This document shows positions 25,201 to 37,639 of a stretch of 64,000 bases of DNA, in pieces (the first letter of the stretch is position 1; each line of letters starts with the position of its first letter). Origin of the DNA: Lanius collurio (Eukaryota > Chordata > Aves > Passeriformes > Laniidae); NCBI GenBank assembly GCA_020086605.1, contig JACBWW010000016.1:5633682-5697681 (forward strand), given 5' to 3'. A program made the translations under genes and the position numbers. Below the pieces are notes generated by a model that saw nothing but the letters and a program-made list of their open reading frames with translations, searched no databases and was not told the DNA's origin.

Positions 25201-26829
25201 GACGTCCAGGCACCAGAGCATCTGTGAACAGAATGCTACTAAACCACTGTCTTTGCTGGGACTGATTTTTTGATCTGTTTTTTTTTTTTTTGAAAGTATT
25301 TTGACTAAGAGCTAAATCCTGCTGCCTTTTTAATGATAACAAGTACTGATAGTGTGTGTTCAACAGTGTTTAAGGAGAAAGACTTTGCTCAGCATGAAGA
25401 AGGTAGTCATGCTTTACAGTATGAGCCATTCGTTCCTATAGCAGGGAAAAATTGGATATCATTAAAAAGAAAAGAAAAAAGGGATATTTTAATTTTCTTT
25501 TTCTGTGTTGGGAATATTCAGCAAGGAGCCAAACGATCCCTGGAAATCTATTCAAAAAGTCAAGTAAAAGTGTGATAAGATGACTGAATCTCACACGGTT
25601 CAAGTATCTTACTCCAGCAGCCCACAGTGCCTGCTGCAAGGGGGTTTGTGTGTTTGTTGGCAATTAGTGATGTTCTGGCCAGTCCTGCTCAGTGTGGATG
25701 AAATGAAAGATTGTCCTGCTGAACCTCACTTTTCAGATGTCATTTTAACTTTTCTTCTTTAGAGATCACATTTATTTGAGTCCCAGCTCTATAACTGCTC
25801 CTGCTCTCTGCCTTGGTGGACAACAAAATTCAAGTGATGCTATAATAAATCAGGTACCTAGAAAAGAATAAACAGGAAAGCTGAGTCAGAGCTCTTCTCT
25901 TGCATAGCCCATCAGGGCTTTTTGTGGCTTCAGGAAAACATCATTTGACCCACACGCATTTCCTCCTGAGCACACCGAGGAAGGGATGTCCCTTTCTGCC
26001 CCAGAAAAAGGTGAGAATAGAGGCACTGCCTGCAGAGTTCAGAGATCTGGTTTCTAGCTTTCTGTACTGCTTTCCTGGCTCTGTAAAGGGATTTTGAAAA
26101 GGATTGCTTAGGCAGTGACTCAGACTTGTTGATTTAGAGTCACATTGAATCAGCCCACAGGAACTCGAGTGCAACATATATACTTATCTGACCCACTTGA
26201 GAAGATCAGATTTAAAAGGGAGATGACTGAAATATGGCAAATGAGAGGAACAAAAAAGAGATGAAAGTCTGACCTATACTAAATTTTTCTGTGCTTTTTC
26301 ACTTAAATCGGTTCACTTTACACAATAGGTCAAAGGAACTACATAAACTTTGCAAGAAAAGCTTGGATTTTAACCTTTGTCTCCTAACCTGATATGAGAC
26401 ACAAGCATTACTTTGTACATTGCTCTCTTCTAATGACAAACAGGACATCCTTTTTTTACTTAATTACTTCATATCTGGGGTCTAACTCACTGAGTCAGAT
26501 TTTATGACCAACTTAGACCAACAATATATAGAAATTTTTGTTTTATTTTATTAGCTTTGTGATCAATTTTTTAATTCTTCTGGACTTGATAATGATCGTA
26601 AAAATGAGCATGCATGACTAAATATTGAAAAGGGTTCTGTCACTCATACAAGTGATACATTTCCAAGTGACTGAAGGACTCTCTTCAGAGTTAGGGAAGA
26701 GAAACACAGGATTGTTCCATTGGAACTGCTGCTGCAGGTAAAGAAATGGCTCATCATATTTTTTTATAAGATCTCTGTAGAGTCTTTAAAATGATGAGAG
26801 TTTGTGTGAATAGAGTAGACAGCCAAGTA
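22220..26829. other. Noncoding AT-rich DNA
   Basis: No gene recognised. T-rich tract at 25000-25034 and shorter T runs near 25280. Open frames of up to 131 codons (24533-24928, plus) are hydrophobic, AT-driven and lack protein-like pattern. Confidence 0.5.
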
Positions 26830-27060
26830 TTAATCATGTCGGGTTAGGTGGGAGGAATCCCGGGCTGTGTGTTTTGAAAGGCTTGTTTATCGTGCTGCCT
26901 CCTGAAGGAGTGTTTGTGCTGCTGTGGGGGCTGGCAGCAGCTGCCAGCCTCTGCCCTGCCCTGCAGGGGCCTGGGCACACACTTGGATTCTCACAGATCT
27001 GCTCCCTTGCCCACACAGCAACTTGGAGTTCTCACTTTGGAATTCTGTAGTCTTTTTCTC
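26830..27060. other. Locally GC-rich segment with a palindrome
   Basis: The segment is GC-rich against an AT-rich background but has few CpG. It includes a perfect 10-bp inverted repeat with one spacer base: ggctggcagc at 26929-26938 and gctgccagcc at 26940-26949. No gene or known repeat recognised. Confidence 0.4.
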
Positions 27061-29019
27061 TCTGTCAAGATTATTTCCAACTCTAATCCTGCTTGTCAAT
27101 GTTACCTGCAGTCCCTCTTGGTTCTGTGTCAGTTATCTACTTAATTTTACATCTGTCTCATAGTAATTTCACTTGCATCATATTTCCAAAGCTTCCCTAT
27201 GGGAATGTCATGCAAAACTGTCAAAAGCTTTTCTAAAGCCAAAGAACATGACACTTATTCCTTCTTTCCTGTTCACACAGTCTGTCTTGAAAGGAAACCA
27301 GACAGATTTGATGCTTGCTCTTGACTTAACACAGTGGCTGCTGTTAACCTCCCTGCTGCTCTCCCAGTGCTCACAAACAATTTTTAATAAGTGTTCTAGA
27401 TTTTTTTTTCCATTGAGCCAATTCACCTAAAATTATCCAGTTCTTCTGTTTTCCTCTTTGAATCCACAAACAAAGCAGGTCACATAGAAAGGTCTGGTTT
27501 ATGGCATAACAGACCAGAAGTTTGTAGTGATGGCCTTTTCCTTGGTAAAATTCTATTAGTCAAAATTCAGATTTGTGAAAGAAAACTGCTCAGAGACAAG
27601 ATTTTTTTTTGGTGAAAGAAATGACTAAATTTGAATCTGAGTGAAATCTACAAACATTTTTTTAAGCAATAGTGTCTTTGGTGAGAGACTGGGAAGAAAA
27701 GGTAATTTCCCTTAGAGCTATTGTGATTTAGTACTAGTGAAACTGGGATCTAGGAATGTTATTACAAAAAATTTTGGCAATATAGGGGTCTGAATCAATT
27801 ATTGCCCAATGCAAGGTCAAACTTTTAATGTTTTCAGAGAATAATACCTAATTTTAGTAAATAATCTATGTCAGAGGATATGTTGGGGCCTTTTAAATGT
27901 TGCCAATAGAGAAAAGGTCCTGTGGATTTTATTTTCTTCTGGTTCTTTATTTTTCATTGGAAAGTACTAACTCAGAAATGCCAACTATTTGCAGATTTTT
28001 GCAGCAATACATGTAGGTAATAAAAATTTCCATGGAATATTAAAAAACTGTTTTGTTTCAGCAAGTTCAAAACACACAGTATTGCACTCTTATAATTTCA
28101 GAGTAGATCCTAAATATACATTTATGTAAAATGCATCACACAATACATGCAAGATTTATAAAATGCTTGACAAGAAGGAGTTCAGATATTGTATTTGTTT
28201 AGCACAGAAAAGAGAGGCTGGGGGAAGATGTTTTCATAGTTTTTAAAAATCAAAAGGATATAAAAAAGGCAGTAATTACCTTAATTAAAAAAAAAAAAAA
28301 AGCTGATTTAGATCAAGTAAATTCTAATTATATGGATATTTAAGAACCAAAAAAGGCTACCTGTGGAGGCTGTGAAAAGCCCTTAACTGCAGAATTTTAA
28401 TTATAGGTTAGGCAAATATCTTGCATGGACAGCATAGTTATACTTGACTTTGTATCAAGTTCTGGGGCATAAATGGGATGACTTCTGAAGTTTCTTTCAG
28501 GTCTTTTACTCTTTTTGTAATAAATATCAAAGTGGTCACATCTAAATATTTTGAAAAAGAGCAAGTGGCATAGTATAATATATAACAATAGAAAATGACC
28601 TTCAGATTCTCAAATGGATTAAAGTTCTTTTACATCAGCCTGGGCAATCAATATTGTTTGTCTCTGTCTATTATTTAACACCATCATTTAGGCTTCTAAA
28701 AGCAGTGATTAAAAGCATTTTTCCCACAAATAGATCTTGAACTAATTGGCTGTCTTTGATAGAGTTTAACTAACCAAAACAACATGATTTCAACTGTTCA
28801 GGGACACATCATTGCATCTGGGATGAGGGGAATGGATTGTGTGTTTTGCCAGAATGGGATGCATTATTATCTCCTGCACACCAAGAGCACTATGGGACCA
28901 AGAATGACCCAGGTGCTATTGAGGTAGGCAATAAAGCAAAGGGGAATGAGCTCCAGACATAAATGATGCTGTTCTGCACAAACGTGGTTCCAGGCATAAA
29001 AAGGGAATGAGCTGAAAGA
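27061..29019. other. Noncoding AT-rich DNA
   Basis: No gene seen. Poly-A (15 bases) at 28287-28301 and short T runs near 27400 and 27605. Confidence 0.5.
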
Positions 29020-29500
29020 AAAGCAATAAATAGCTTTTAGCCTGAAGATGCAGCAATTATTATGTGTGGCCCATTAATGCTGTGATGTACCAGGGAGCAC
29101 GATGGCATTCCGGGGGTGATCCTTGGAATCATCACGGAGGTGAGGACATTTCTGCCAAACTGAGCACGTCTCTTTTGGAAGTGGCAGGTGCTCCCCTGAA
29201 GGTGGACCAAAATGAATCAAAGGAGAGAGTTGGTAGATTCATGCAAGCAGGGCCTGTATGAATAGACTTGTTTTGAATACAACAATCATGACTTTAATAG
29301 TCAATGATTACAAAGAGATTATGAAACCTGAACCTGTGCTTTATGACTGCCAAAACAGCGTTCAGCCTTATGTTATATAAAATCTTAGGAATAAAAATGC
29401 AAAATTGTTGTCAACTGTAATTTCAGAAACTTTGCAATTGACAAAAACAAAAAGCATCTTCATTAATGAACTCTGCTGTGAAAACTCATCTGCATATAAA
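29020..29500. promoter_or_regulatory. Possible conserved noncoding element
   Basis: Repeat-free, complex sequence with CATTAATG-type words (about 29072-29079), AATTATTA (about 29055) and scattered CpG near 29100-29140. A donor-like GAG|GTGAGG follows the CpG part near 29139, and a 65-codon frame spans it without recognisable domains. A regulatory element seems a little more likely than an exon; both are weak. Confidence 0.2.
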
Positions 29501-30532
29501 GAATAATTTTAAGAAGAGGTAACATTTTTCGCATAAAAAGAGGATTCCAGTTGCTTTAATAAGCAGTGTCACCGGTTTATCCTTGTATCTAGGGGAATGT
29601 GAAAAAAAAGTTCCATAGTTTCAGTAGATGAAACTTAGTTACTGCAACACTCATGAGCCTCTGTTCTGTAAAGGTCATGAAATGAAAGCTGGCAGGGTCA
29701 GCCCAGCACATCCTTCAGTCCAAGGCAGGACATACTCTCTACTCTCCAGTGAAATAAACATCCCTGCAAGTATTTGCTCTCATTGCAGAACCAGCAGAAC
29801 ATTTATTATGATTGCAAGGTCCCTCCCCACCCCCATTGTTTTTTCTTTTAATTTTCTCATTCTGGAAATAGTGAGTGTATGACTGACTTGTTTGTTTCTG
29901 ATTAAAGTAGCAATTATTGGTGATTTACATTACAACATGCTATTGTCATGGTACTAGGAAGAATGTGTGAAAGTATCACATGAGCTTGCATTTGAAGCAA
30001 AAATGAAAAAGAGAGAAGAGGGTAGGACAGGAAAGAACCATTCAAAAAAGTTGTGTTTTTCCTGCTTTTAATCTGCTTTTTTCAAATGCAGAATCAGAAA
30101 TGAGACAGAAGACTATGCAGGGAAAACGAAAAAACATTAAAACACTGAAACATTAAAGTCACTGAACAACATAAAAAAATTAATAAATACCTCATTATTG
30201 AGCCTGTAACTTGTAGGACATTTAAGAAACCTCCTGTTTTTATAATGGAATTTTTGAGCTTTCTAGGACATGTATTTTCAGCTTTTCTCTGTCATTATGG
30301 GGCTTTTTCCTTTTACCTGCAAATCAAAAGTTGATCTACTGACAAAATCACCAGATTCTAGCATATAAAAGTTTGCTCACAGTTACGAAATACTGAATGT
30401 TGCAAAACTGAGTGGGCAATATAAGCTTGAAATCCATAGGATTTAAAGGCAGAAGGTGGGAACTGAAATAATGGAAAAAGAAAATAACAAATTCAGAGAT
30501 AAAAGGTGTAATTTGCCTCATCTCTAGTTTAC
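29501..30532. other. Noncoding AT-rich DNA
   Basis: No gene or mobile element recognised. It lies immediately downstream, on the minus strand, of the candidate exon at 30533-31077. Confidence 0.45.
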
Positions 30533-31077
30533 CTTGGCCACAGGAACAGATACCTCATACCAAAGCACCAGCACAAAGCGCTTTTCAAATGTAACCTTTG
30601 GTTTAAGGACTGCTTCAGCTTCTTGTCCTGGTTCCTCCACCGAGGGAGGTGCAGAGCTCTCAGGTGTTGCTTTTCTCGGCCCAGTGTGACTCTCTGCATG
30701 GGGCCTCTTCAGTTCTCCTCGACTTTGAGCAGAGCCCTCACCTCCTCCCTTTGAAGTGTCCTTCTCCTGTGAGTCTTGGGGCTTGTGCCAGAGTGCATTA
30801 TGTACTGAAGGATGAGTGACTGTGCTGGGGACACCAGCACTGCTGTTGGAAGCATTGAGGACACAGTGTGCTTGCAGGATAGAAGAGGTGAGACAGTAGA
30901 ACAGGCTGGTGACAGCAAGACAAGTCCCCCTGCTGCGTTGTTGTAGTAGGAAATCAAGGAAGTAGGTTTTCTGTGGAACTTCAAAAGAATGGCAGCCCCG
31001 GTTTCTTCTATTCCAGATGCTGCTGTGTGCCTCTAAACTGGAGAAACCTGCTTCTTGTTGTGAAATACCCAGGGCTC
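30533..31077 (-). other. Candidate 545-bp exon; longest open frame of the window
   Basis: The minus strand is open for 188 codons (31090 to 30524). The open part is bounded by an acceptor-like ATCTTTACAG (ending 31078, weak pyrimidine tract) and a donor-like CCAAG|GTAAAC (from 30532). Between them lie 545 bases, open throughout in one phase. The product would be Ser-rich, with a hydrophilic middle rich in Lys, Glu, Gly and Pro (about residues 95-150) and a hydrophobic end. I recognise no domain. Base composition is GC-richer than the flanks. Against it: one frame of this length can arise by chance in 64 kb, and no partner exon is known. It could be an internal exon, a decayed retrocopy or noncoding. 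Confidence 0.27.
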
Positions 31078-31699
31078 CTGTAAAGATCATCCTGACTCAG
31101 TTTCAGAAACTTTCTCTGGCCTTGTGACAGGGTCAGATAAAGCTACTAGCCCCTGTGATCCACCTAGAGAAGGGAAAGGATGAGCAATTAAGAGAAAACA
31201 CTACTGACACAAACACCTGTCTTGGAAAGTATCAAATCCAAAGCCCAGTGAAGTACTTGACATGAGACATTGCACAGATTCTGGGCTCCTACAGATTGCT
31301 GTTTTGATGGGCAGTAATTGTTATTTTGAAGCAGTGATAGAACAAACCACAGAAGGCTGTAGTGTTCATAAACTGCCATGTTCTTTAGATAACTGAGACA
31401 CAAAATGTTTTTTGTTTTACAGAAGCAGATTTCAGTAACATAATCTTTTTTTGTTTTATAATGGCCTGCTGGGAAACAACTCTACCCCATGAGGGGTGTG
31501 GTTAAAATAGCTCAAGGCCTGCTGTGATGAGGCTGAAAAAATACCACTGTTTGTACATGTGATTCACATGCTGTCTTTCACAGGGTGGAGCAATATGAAA
31601 AAAAGTTAATAGTTTTACCAGCTAAATTATCTTTCTGCTCAGGAAGTCTACGTGTCTAAATGGGATTTTAAGAGGGGAAATAGTGGTCATACTTTAATG
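31078..31699. other. Noncoding, nothing recognised
   Basis: AT-rich sequence between the candidate exon and the repeat fragment. Confidence 0.45.
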
Positions 31700-32040
31700 C
31701 TGTCCCTGCCTGGCTGTGTGGGGTCCCACTTGTCCCCACACATGGTGGGTTCGGTGTTACAGTCGGTAGCAAAGAGTCGAGAAGGGCACTTGGGTGTGTT
31801 CCTGCAGGAGCAGTTATTGCTGCTACACTGCTGAAGGGTGCAGGGGGAAACACCAACAGGATCCCAAAACTCACAGCTTTATCTGGGGGTGGGGAAAAGG
31901 CAGGACTGGGGAACGGGGACCGATGGGGAAGCTCTGGGGGAGTGACGAGGGGTAGAGGCCGACAGCCAACCGGGGAATCCAAACTGGGATAGATGAACAG
32001 AACCAGCATCCTGGGAGAAGCCTTTCTGGTCACCCTGACA
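31700..32040. mobile_element. Probable CpG-retaining interspersed repeat, unclassified
   Basis: The segment is GC-rich with at least eight CpG (for example near 31750, 31763, 31779, 31914, 31921, 31943, 31960 and 31971) in an otherwise CpG-poor background. Stretches such as 'gggaacggggaccgatgggg' feel like repeated songbird LTR or retroviral sequence I have seen, but I cannot name the family, fix its ends or orient it. No protein-coding frame makes sense on either strand. Confidence 0.33.
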
Positions 32041-35000
32041 TAAAGTGGTTCTTGTGGTATTGGGGACTTGTCTTACTGAAAACTCTCTTCCCCTTGTAAT
32101 GTATCTTCACTGGCCACCACAATACTTTTTATCTTTATTGATGGAACAAGAATAATCTAAAAAATGGATTTCATAAAACAGCTTAAGGTAATGAAGTACA
32201 GACAAAGTGGGTGATAAATATATGTAGATAAATAAGTTACTTCTCTGATTATTTAAAGCAGTAAAAGTTACTGTGGCTATATCCTCAGCTGGGGCAAATT
32301 AGGTTGTCTTACTCGACTTAAGTAAGGTTTGCTGGTTTGCTCTGATTTTTGCTATCATTTAGTGGTTATTGCTTTCAATCAAAGCAGGCCAAGAAAATGA
32401 AAACTAGTGTGAACTCTGCTCTTTAGCTGTGGAGCAGTTGCTGTAATAGGATTGTTTGTTTTGTTAAATAATCTATGTGCTATGTTTTAATAAAATTACC
32501 TAAAAAAACCCCAACAAAAACAAACAAACCCAAAGAAAGCAACATGGAAAGGCTCATGGTGATCTTCACTCCTGGTTGACAAACAAGTATAATTCCATAA
32601 GAAACAGAACTTGAAAACTTCTCAAGTTGATTTTGCACAGTGCAGAGACCCTAATGTGAGGATGAGGGCTCTGCTGTGGCTGGGATTTCGGGGCTCCCTT
32701 GGGTACCTCTGTCAGGGCAGGAAGGGCCTGTCCAGGGCCTTCATGGGGGGGCTGCTGCCTTTGCTCTTTAACCTCAGGCATGAATGCTGTCTCCAGCAGC
32801 TCCATGCCAGTTTCTTATGTCAGGAAAAGGCAATATATGGGGTAATGATACTCCTATTAAAAAAAAAAAAAAACAAACCAAAAACTCTGACTTGAATGGA
32901 AATAGGAATATGGAGAAAGTTCTGCTTTTCCTTTTGCCTTGTCTGTGTGTAGACTTTCAGAATTACTTTGCTACAAAATTGTTGGGCTTTATTTCATTCT
33001 CACTTCATTTTACAATGCTGCTGGTTTTTGCATATACTGTGGATTCTCTCCTAAAGCCTTAATGGACATAGAAATATAATAGAAAACTTTGTGTTGCAGA
33101 AGCTGAATTTAATTAAGCTGCTACTCTTCAAAATATTGTTTGGTTCAAGTCGATGAAATACAAGAATTTTACTTTAAAGTCTTTATATTGCAAGATTTGA
33201 AGGCTGAGGCAGTTTTATTTGAGGCTTTTGAGAACTGGAAATATGTGTGGGGGTGGTACTCCTGTCTTGAACTTAACAATTTCTGAAAAGAAGACAACTT
33301 TCTGCTTGCAACCTTTTAAGATGGGGTTTTCTGTCCATGAGTTTCTATTAAAAGTCTGACATCCATCTTGGCTCCATCTGTGGAATCTCTGAACTAGGTG
33401 AAAGTGTTGTTTCAACCAATAACATAGTTATTGCATTTTGATCTTTCCTTAAAAAAATCTGATAGAAGTAATGGGGAAATAATTTGTGTACAGAGCTTAT
33501 CATATATATCTTCAAATACCTTGTGGAAGTGTAATGTAGTAGGAGGTTAAACTTGCTTGTGGTGCACTGGATCAATATTTTTGCCCTAACTAATTAGTGT
33601 CAATAAATCTTTTCATATGCCTTATATATGAAAACCTCATTTTTTTAGTCGATAAGCAAATATCTATATACACACTTTGCAATTTTTTTTCCTGAGTATA
33701 AAATTTCTTATTCTTCCTGTGCTTTTAACAAGAAAGGAATTGCATTAGTTCCTACAGTGATTAACTAAATGCAGAAGTGATGTAAATAACATTATGCTGG
33801 TGTGACTTCTAATGGAAACTTATAATACATGGGGATTGTGACCACTGAGTTCCTTCTAACTTTGTCTCATTTACATGTGTTATGGAATTTTTCTTTCATG
33901 TGTGTGTCAGGTTTGATAAAGCAGAAAGAAGTAACCAATAGTGAGTAACCAGGTAAAGTGATAATGCTTCATCTTAAGTCCTTGTTTTTATTTGCTCTTC
34001 TGCTTGGAAAGCACTGTCCCTTGGTTCAGCTTGGAAATTACACCAATGTTCATGAGCTTCCTCACACCAGTGCAGGGTTTTAAATTAAGGTCTGTGAAGG
34101 GATGATAAGAATCTGCAAGTAAGTGTTATGGCTTCTTGGCCAGAGTCAAATTCAATAATTTTATATATATTTTTTTTTATGACAAGCTCAAAGAGACAGA
34201 GAATGATAGTAGGAAAGTTTTTAGATCACCTTTGATGTCTTTGTTAGACTTATACAAAGTAGAGAATTTTGGATTTTGTGAAGTTCTTTATGTGACAGCT
34301 ATACTAATACTTGAAGAACTTATTCAACAAAGACAAAATCTTGAAAAAAAGAATCTTTCAAGGAAGGAGCCATGGCTCTGTGTATGAAATCTGCATATGC
34401 TTCTTCCAAGGCAGAGATCAAGGAGGACAGAAAACCACTGATCCTTGTGTGACAGCTGAAAAGAAGAGCCATGATGAGCACTATTGGTGGGGTGTTCACT
34501 GTGAACTGCCAGCCTTCAGGCCCGGGTGGAGCTGCTGGTCAGCAGGGGACAGGGTAACCCAGGGCACGTGGTGGTGGTGGGAGAGGGGTTGAAGTGGCTG
34601 AGCTGGGAAAGGAGTACAGCAGGGTACAAGTCAGTCACACTCTTTAAATCAAATTGTGTCTCTTCTTTTACCTAATAATAGAGAAGAAAGGTTTTGTGGA
34701 CAGATGAATTTTTAGAGTGGATTGTACCTGCTAGGTAAATTCTGGCTGATTAGTGTTTAAAGTCAGAGGTAGTTTAAATGAGGACAGCCAAGAAATGATA
34801 GCATCTGTGATTTCTGGAAGGGTTCTTACCTTCCAGAGCAGTAACAACCTGATCCTCCCAGGCAAACAAAATACCTCCAAAATGTGTAGTAAAAGAACCA
34901 AAGTATTTCACAAAGATAGTTTTCAACCGCCACAGAAAACTCCTAAAGTACTTTTTCTGAAAGGCTGGTCCAATTGAAAAAAACACTTATAATGATGTAG

Positions 35001-36589
35001 CAGGTCTTTCAAGGAAAGTAATTTTAAGATACTCTAGGGGAGCACATTATAGCTGATATTACTTGGAAATCCATACCCAGAGAGGTGCTTGATGGTCCAG
35101 ATTCAAAATGGAGGGCAATGTTGAACAGTGCTGTACAGTGCCTTGGGTCTGGATATTTTCTATGTACATTTTTTCATTTTTGTAATGAATGAGCTAGAGG
35201 ATTGTAGAGGATTGCTTTTTGAACCTGGAGCACACCTGGGAGAAAATGTGGGTGTATTGGAGGATGGAAATGGAATCCAAAAATTGTATTGAAAAATTGG
35301 AGAAATATTCTGAAGATGATGGATGAAGTCTGATGGTTGTGCTCTGTGGGAGGGAAAGCAGGAACAGCTGGCTACCAAGTTCTGCAGGAAACCCAAGTGG
35401 GCTCCTAGAGGGTCATGACCTGGACATGGCTCTAGTTTGTCTAAAGAGGCAATCTTGCTAGTTTTGCCATGGCTGGAAAGAGTTGTCATAGGCAGTCTAG
35501 GGAAACATGATCCTGATAAGGCTGTGAGACTGACATGACCAGCAGTGCACGCTGCCAGATGCATGAGGTACCTTCTGTGAGTTCCTGAGCAAGCCTCAGC
35601 TGTGGTGACGTTGTTGCACATTGCAATTCATGACTAATACAGACAAAAAGGGAGATTCTACAGAAAGGAAAGAGAACTATTTGAAAGATGGAAAGAACTG
35701 GGAAAGACTGAAGAGGGACATCTCTTCAAGGGTATTAAATGCTGCTGCAAACCAGAAGGGAATGAGCCATTCTCCATCTCCACAGTGAATGGGACAGGAA
35801 ATAATCATAGATTTCTTCAGGAAAAACTGATGCTGGGAATGGGGATGTATCCTGTTAGTGTGAAAATGAGAGAGTTTTATTGTGGGAAATGATTTGCCTT
35901 TGTAGGTTGTGGAGGCAGCAATGGAAAGTTGCAGAACAGAAACCCGTTGGGACTGATGGTGGGGCCCAGCAGTACCGTAGGTGACTGCTTGAAATGTCTT
36001 CCAGGTGTGTGTTTAAAACATTCTTCTATCATTTTTATAATTCTATAAAGAAAGCACAAGAAATGAAAATGAAGAGGTTTTGCAAGGCCCAAGCTATCCT
36101 GTTTCATTGCTTCTTAATGTTCCAGTGTATTGGCTGCTAAGTTACTGGGTAAACTGATTTTACTGAGTTGATGATGTAACTTTTTGTAATGGAAATGGAA
36201 CCTCACAGAGCTTTTTCCATTCACATTTGACCTAAGAGTCAATCATCATATAATGACTACTTTAATTTACACAAGGAGTATTGGAATCAGAAACTTTGAA
36301 TTTACTTTGCAGTGTTTCTATACTTCCTTTCATACATAAATTCAAGAGCAGGATAAACAGAATTTGCCACCTCCAATTTGAATCTTAACCATTGTGTATC
36401 TTAGTTGTCTAGGAGTTATTTACATATTCATTTGTGGTTTTTTAAGATTTGGAGTTTCTAGAATTTACTTATGTTTTAATATGTCTGGTTTAATTTTGGC
36501 TTAGCAACTCTTTTTTTTTGATTATGGTGAAAGACTAGGAAAAACATCTTTTGAGCTGATTAAATGATTGTATGAATCTGATAGATTTG
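32041..36589. other. Noncoding AT-rich DNA
   Basis: No gene recognised. Includes an A/C-rich run (32501-32540), poly-A of 15 bases (32859-32873) and a short GTG repeat (34567-34579). Open frames of up to 153 codons (35160-35621, minus) lack splice support and protein-like pattern. Confidence 0.5.
32859..32873. repeat. Poly-A tract (15 bases)
   Basis: Fifteen A, followed by a short A/C-rich run typical of bird noncoding DNA. Confidence 0.85.
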
Positions 36590-37190
36590 CTAATCAATTT
36601 CAGTTGAAGAATGCATAATTGGACAATAAGTCTGTCAAATGAATTCAAAAGTTTGACAAAATCTTTTTATACAAACAAGTGATGTCAAATAGGCAGCTGT
36701 TATCTGGCACAGAGGCACTGATGTATGTCTTGCAGAACAGCAAATCCACATTTTCATGAAAGGATTATTTAATAAAAGCAACAGGTCTTGGTCTTTATGC
36801 CATTTTATTACTCTATGCTTTTCAAATCAACATTTAGTTGGACTTGGTAAATATTGTTTAGTATTTTTAATCATTCATAATATGCATGAATCTGTGTTCT
36901 CATGGAGGCAGTAATGCATTTATCATAAATGATACAGAGTTTTGAGCATATTTTAACAGAAATAACCACAGTATACAGTCATTTAAAAACACATTTGAAA
37001 AATATTGTTTTGCAACCAAAATGGAATGCAAATGCTGAATATAGACACAATATTTTGGATGTGACAGATTCCACTTTTCCTTCTCAGTTGCTAACATTAT
37101 TGTTACGAGTTGTCATGTGTAGCTGAGTGCTTGGTGATTCTGAATCCTTGTGATGCTGCATTCAATTTCTGCAACGAGCTTTGCATTTAG
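36590..37190. promoter_or_regulatory. Possible conserved noncoding element
   Basis: About 600 bases of complex, repeat-free AT-rich sequence with a perfect POU octamer ATGCAAAT at 37026-37033 and TAATTGGA near 36616. It also holds several TTTATTA and TAAT words and no long homopolymers. This matches the style of deeply conserved enhancers near developmental genes. Alignment to other vertebrates would decide; here it is inference. Confidence 0.24.
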
Positions 37191-37495
37191 AAAAGTTGAG
37201 TAGCACAGAGGTGAGAGTTGGTTTCTTGATTCCTTTTATGTTCTTTAAATACTGGAATTGAGCAGAAGTTCATTAAACTTAGGGGGTCTCTCAAATCAGT
37301 AAATGTGGAGCAGGGTGGATTTTAGAATTTGGAGGAGGGAATACTTGTTCAGAGGGAGTGAATGACAAAGACGCTTCACTTTCTGTGAGAAACATTGGAG
37401 AAGGACAAAGGTGAGGGTTTTTCCCCAATAATCCAGAGTCTAATTTACTGCTAGAGGCTTAATCCTATCTTTGTGTCTCTGGTATTTGTTACCAG
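37191..37495. other. Noncoding; would be upstream intron of the next entry
   Basis: Ends in a pyrimidine-rich tract leading to the acceptor at 37495. Nothing else recognised. Confidence 0.4.
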
Positions 37496-37639
37496 CAGTT
37501 AGGATGGTTTTACTTCATTTTCTAAAGCAGGCAAGGACAATTTGGAATAAAGCTTACCTTCTTGAAGCTGGTCACAGTTGCAGCTCGTGGAGGGGCTTAG
37601 CTCATACTCTACTTTATTCTGTGGGCCTTTTGGGGTCAG
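37496..37639 (+). other. Candidate 144-bp exon, plus strand
   Basis: A good acceptor (ctttgtgtctctgg, then tatttgttaccag, ending 37495) and a strong donor GTCAG|GTGAGT (from 37640) enclose 144 bases, a multiple of three. One frame is open across the whole segment with matching phase at both ends; its 47-48 codons include a Leu-rich start (about MVLLHFLKQA). A second AG three bases later (37498) could serve as a NAGNAG alternative acceptor. I recognise no protein. Coding exon, noncoding-RNA exon and chance are all possible; both splice sites are better than average. Confidence 0.32.

Noticed and set aside
31668..32033. 121-codon Pro-rich minus-strand frame
   Set aside because: Lies within a GC-rich probable repeat; Pro/Ser/Leu composition follows from base content.
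35160..35621. 153-codon minus-strand open frame
   Set aside because: No recognisable domain, no convincing splice sites at its ends; length compatible with chance in 64 kb.
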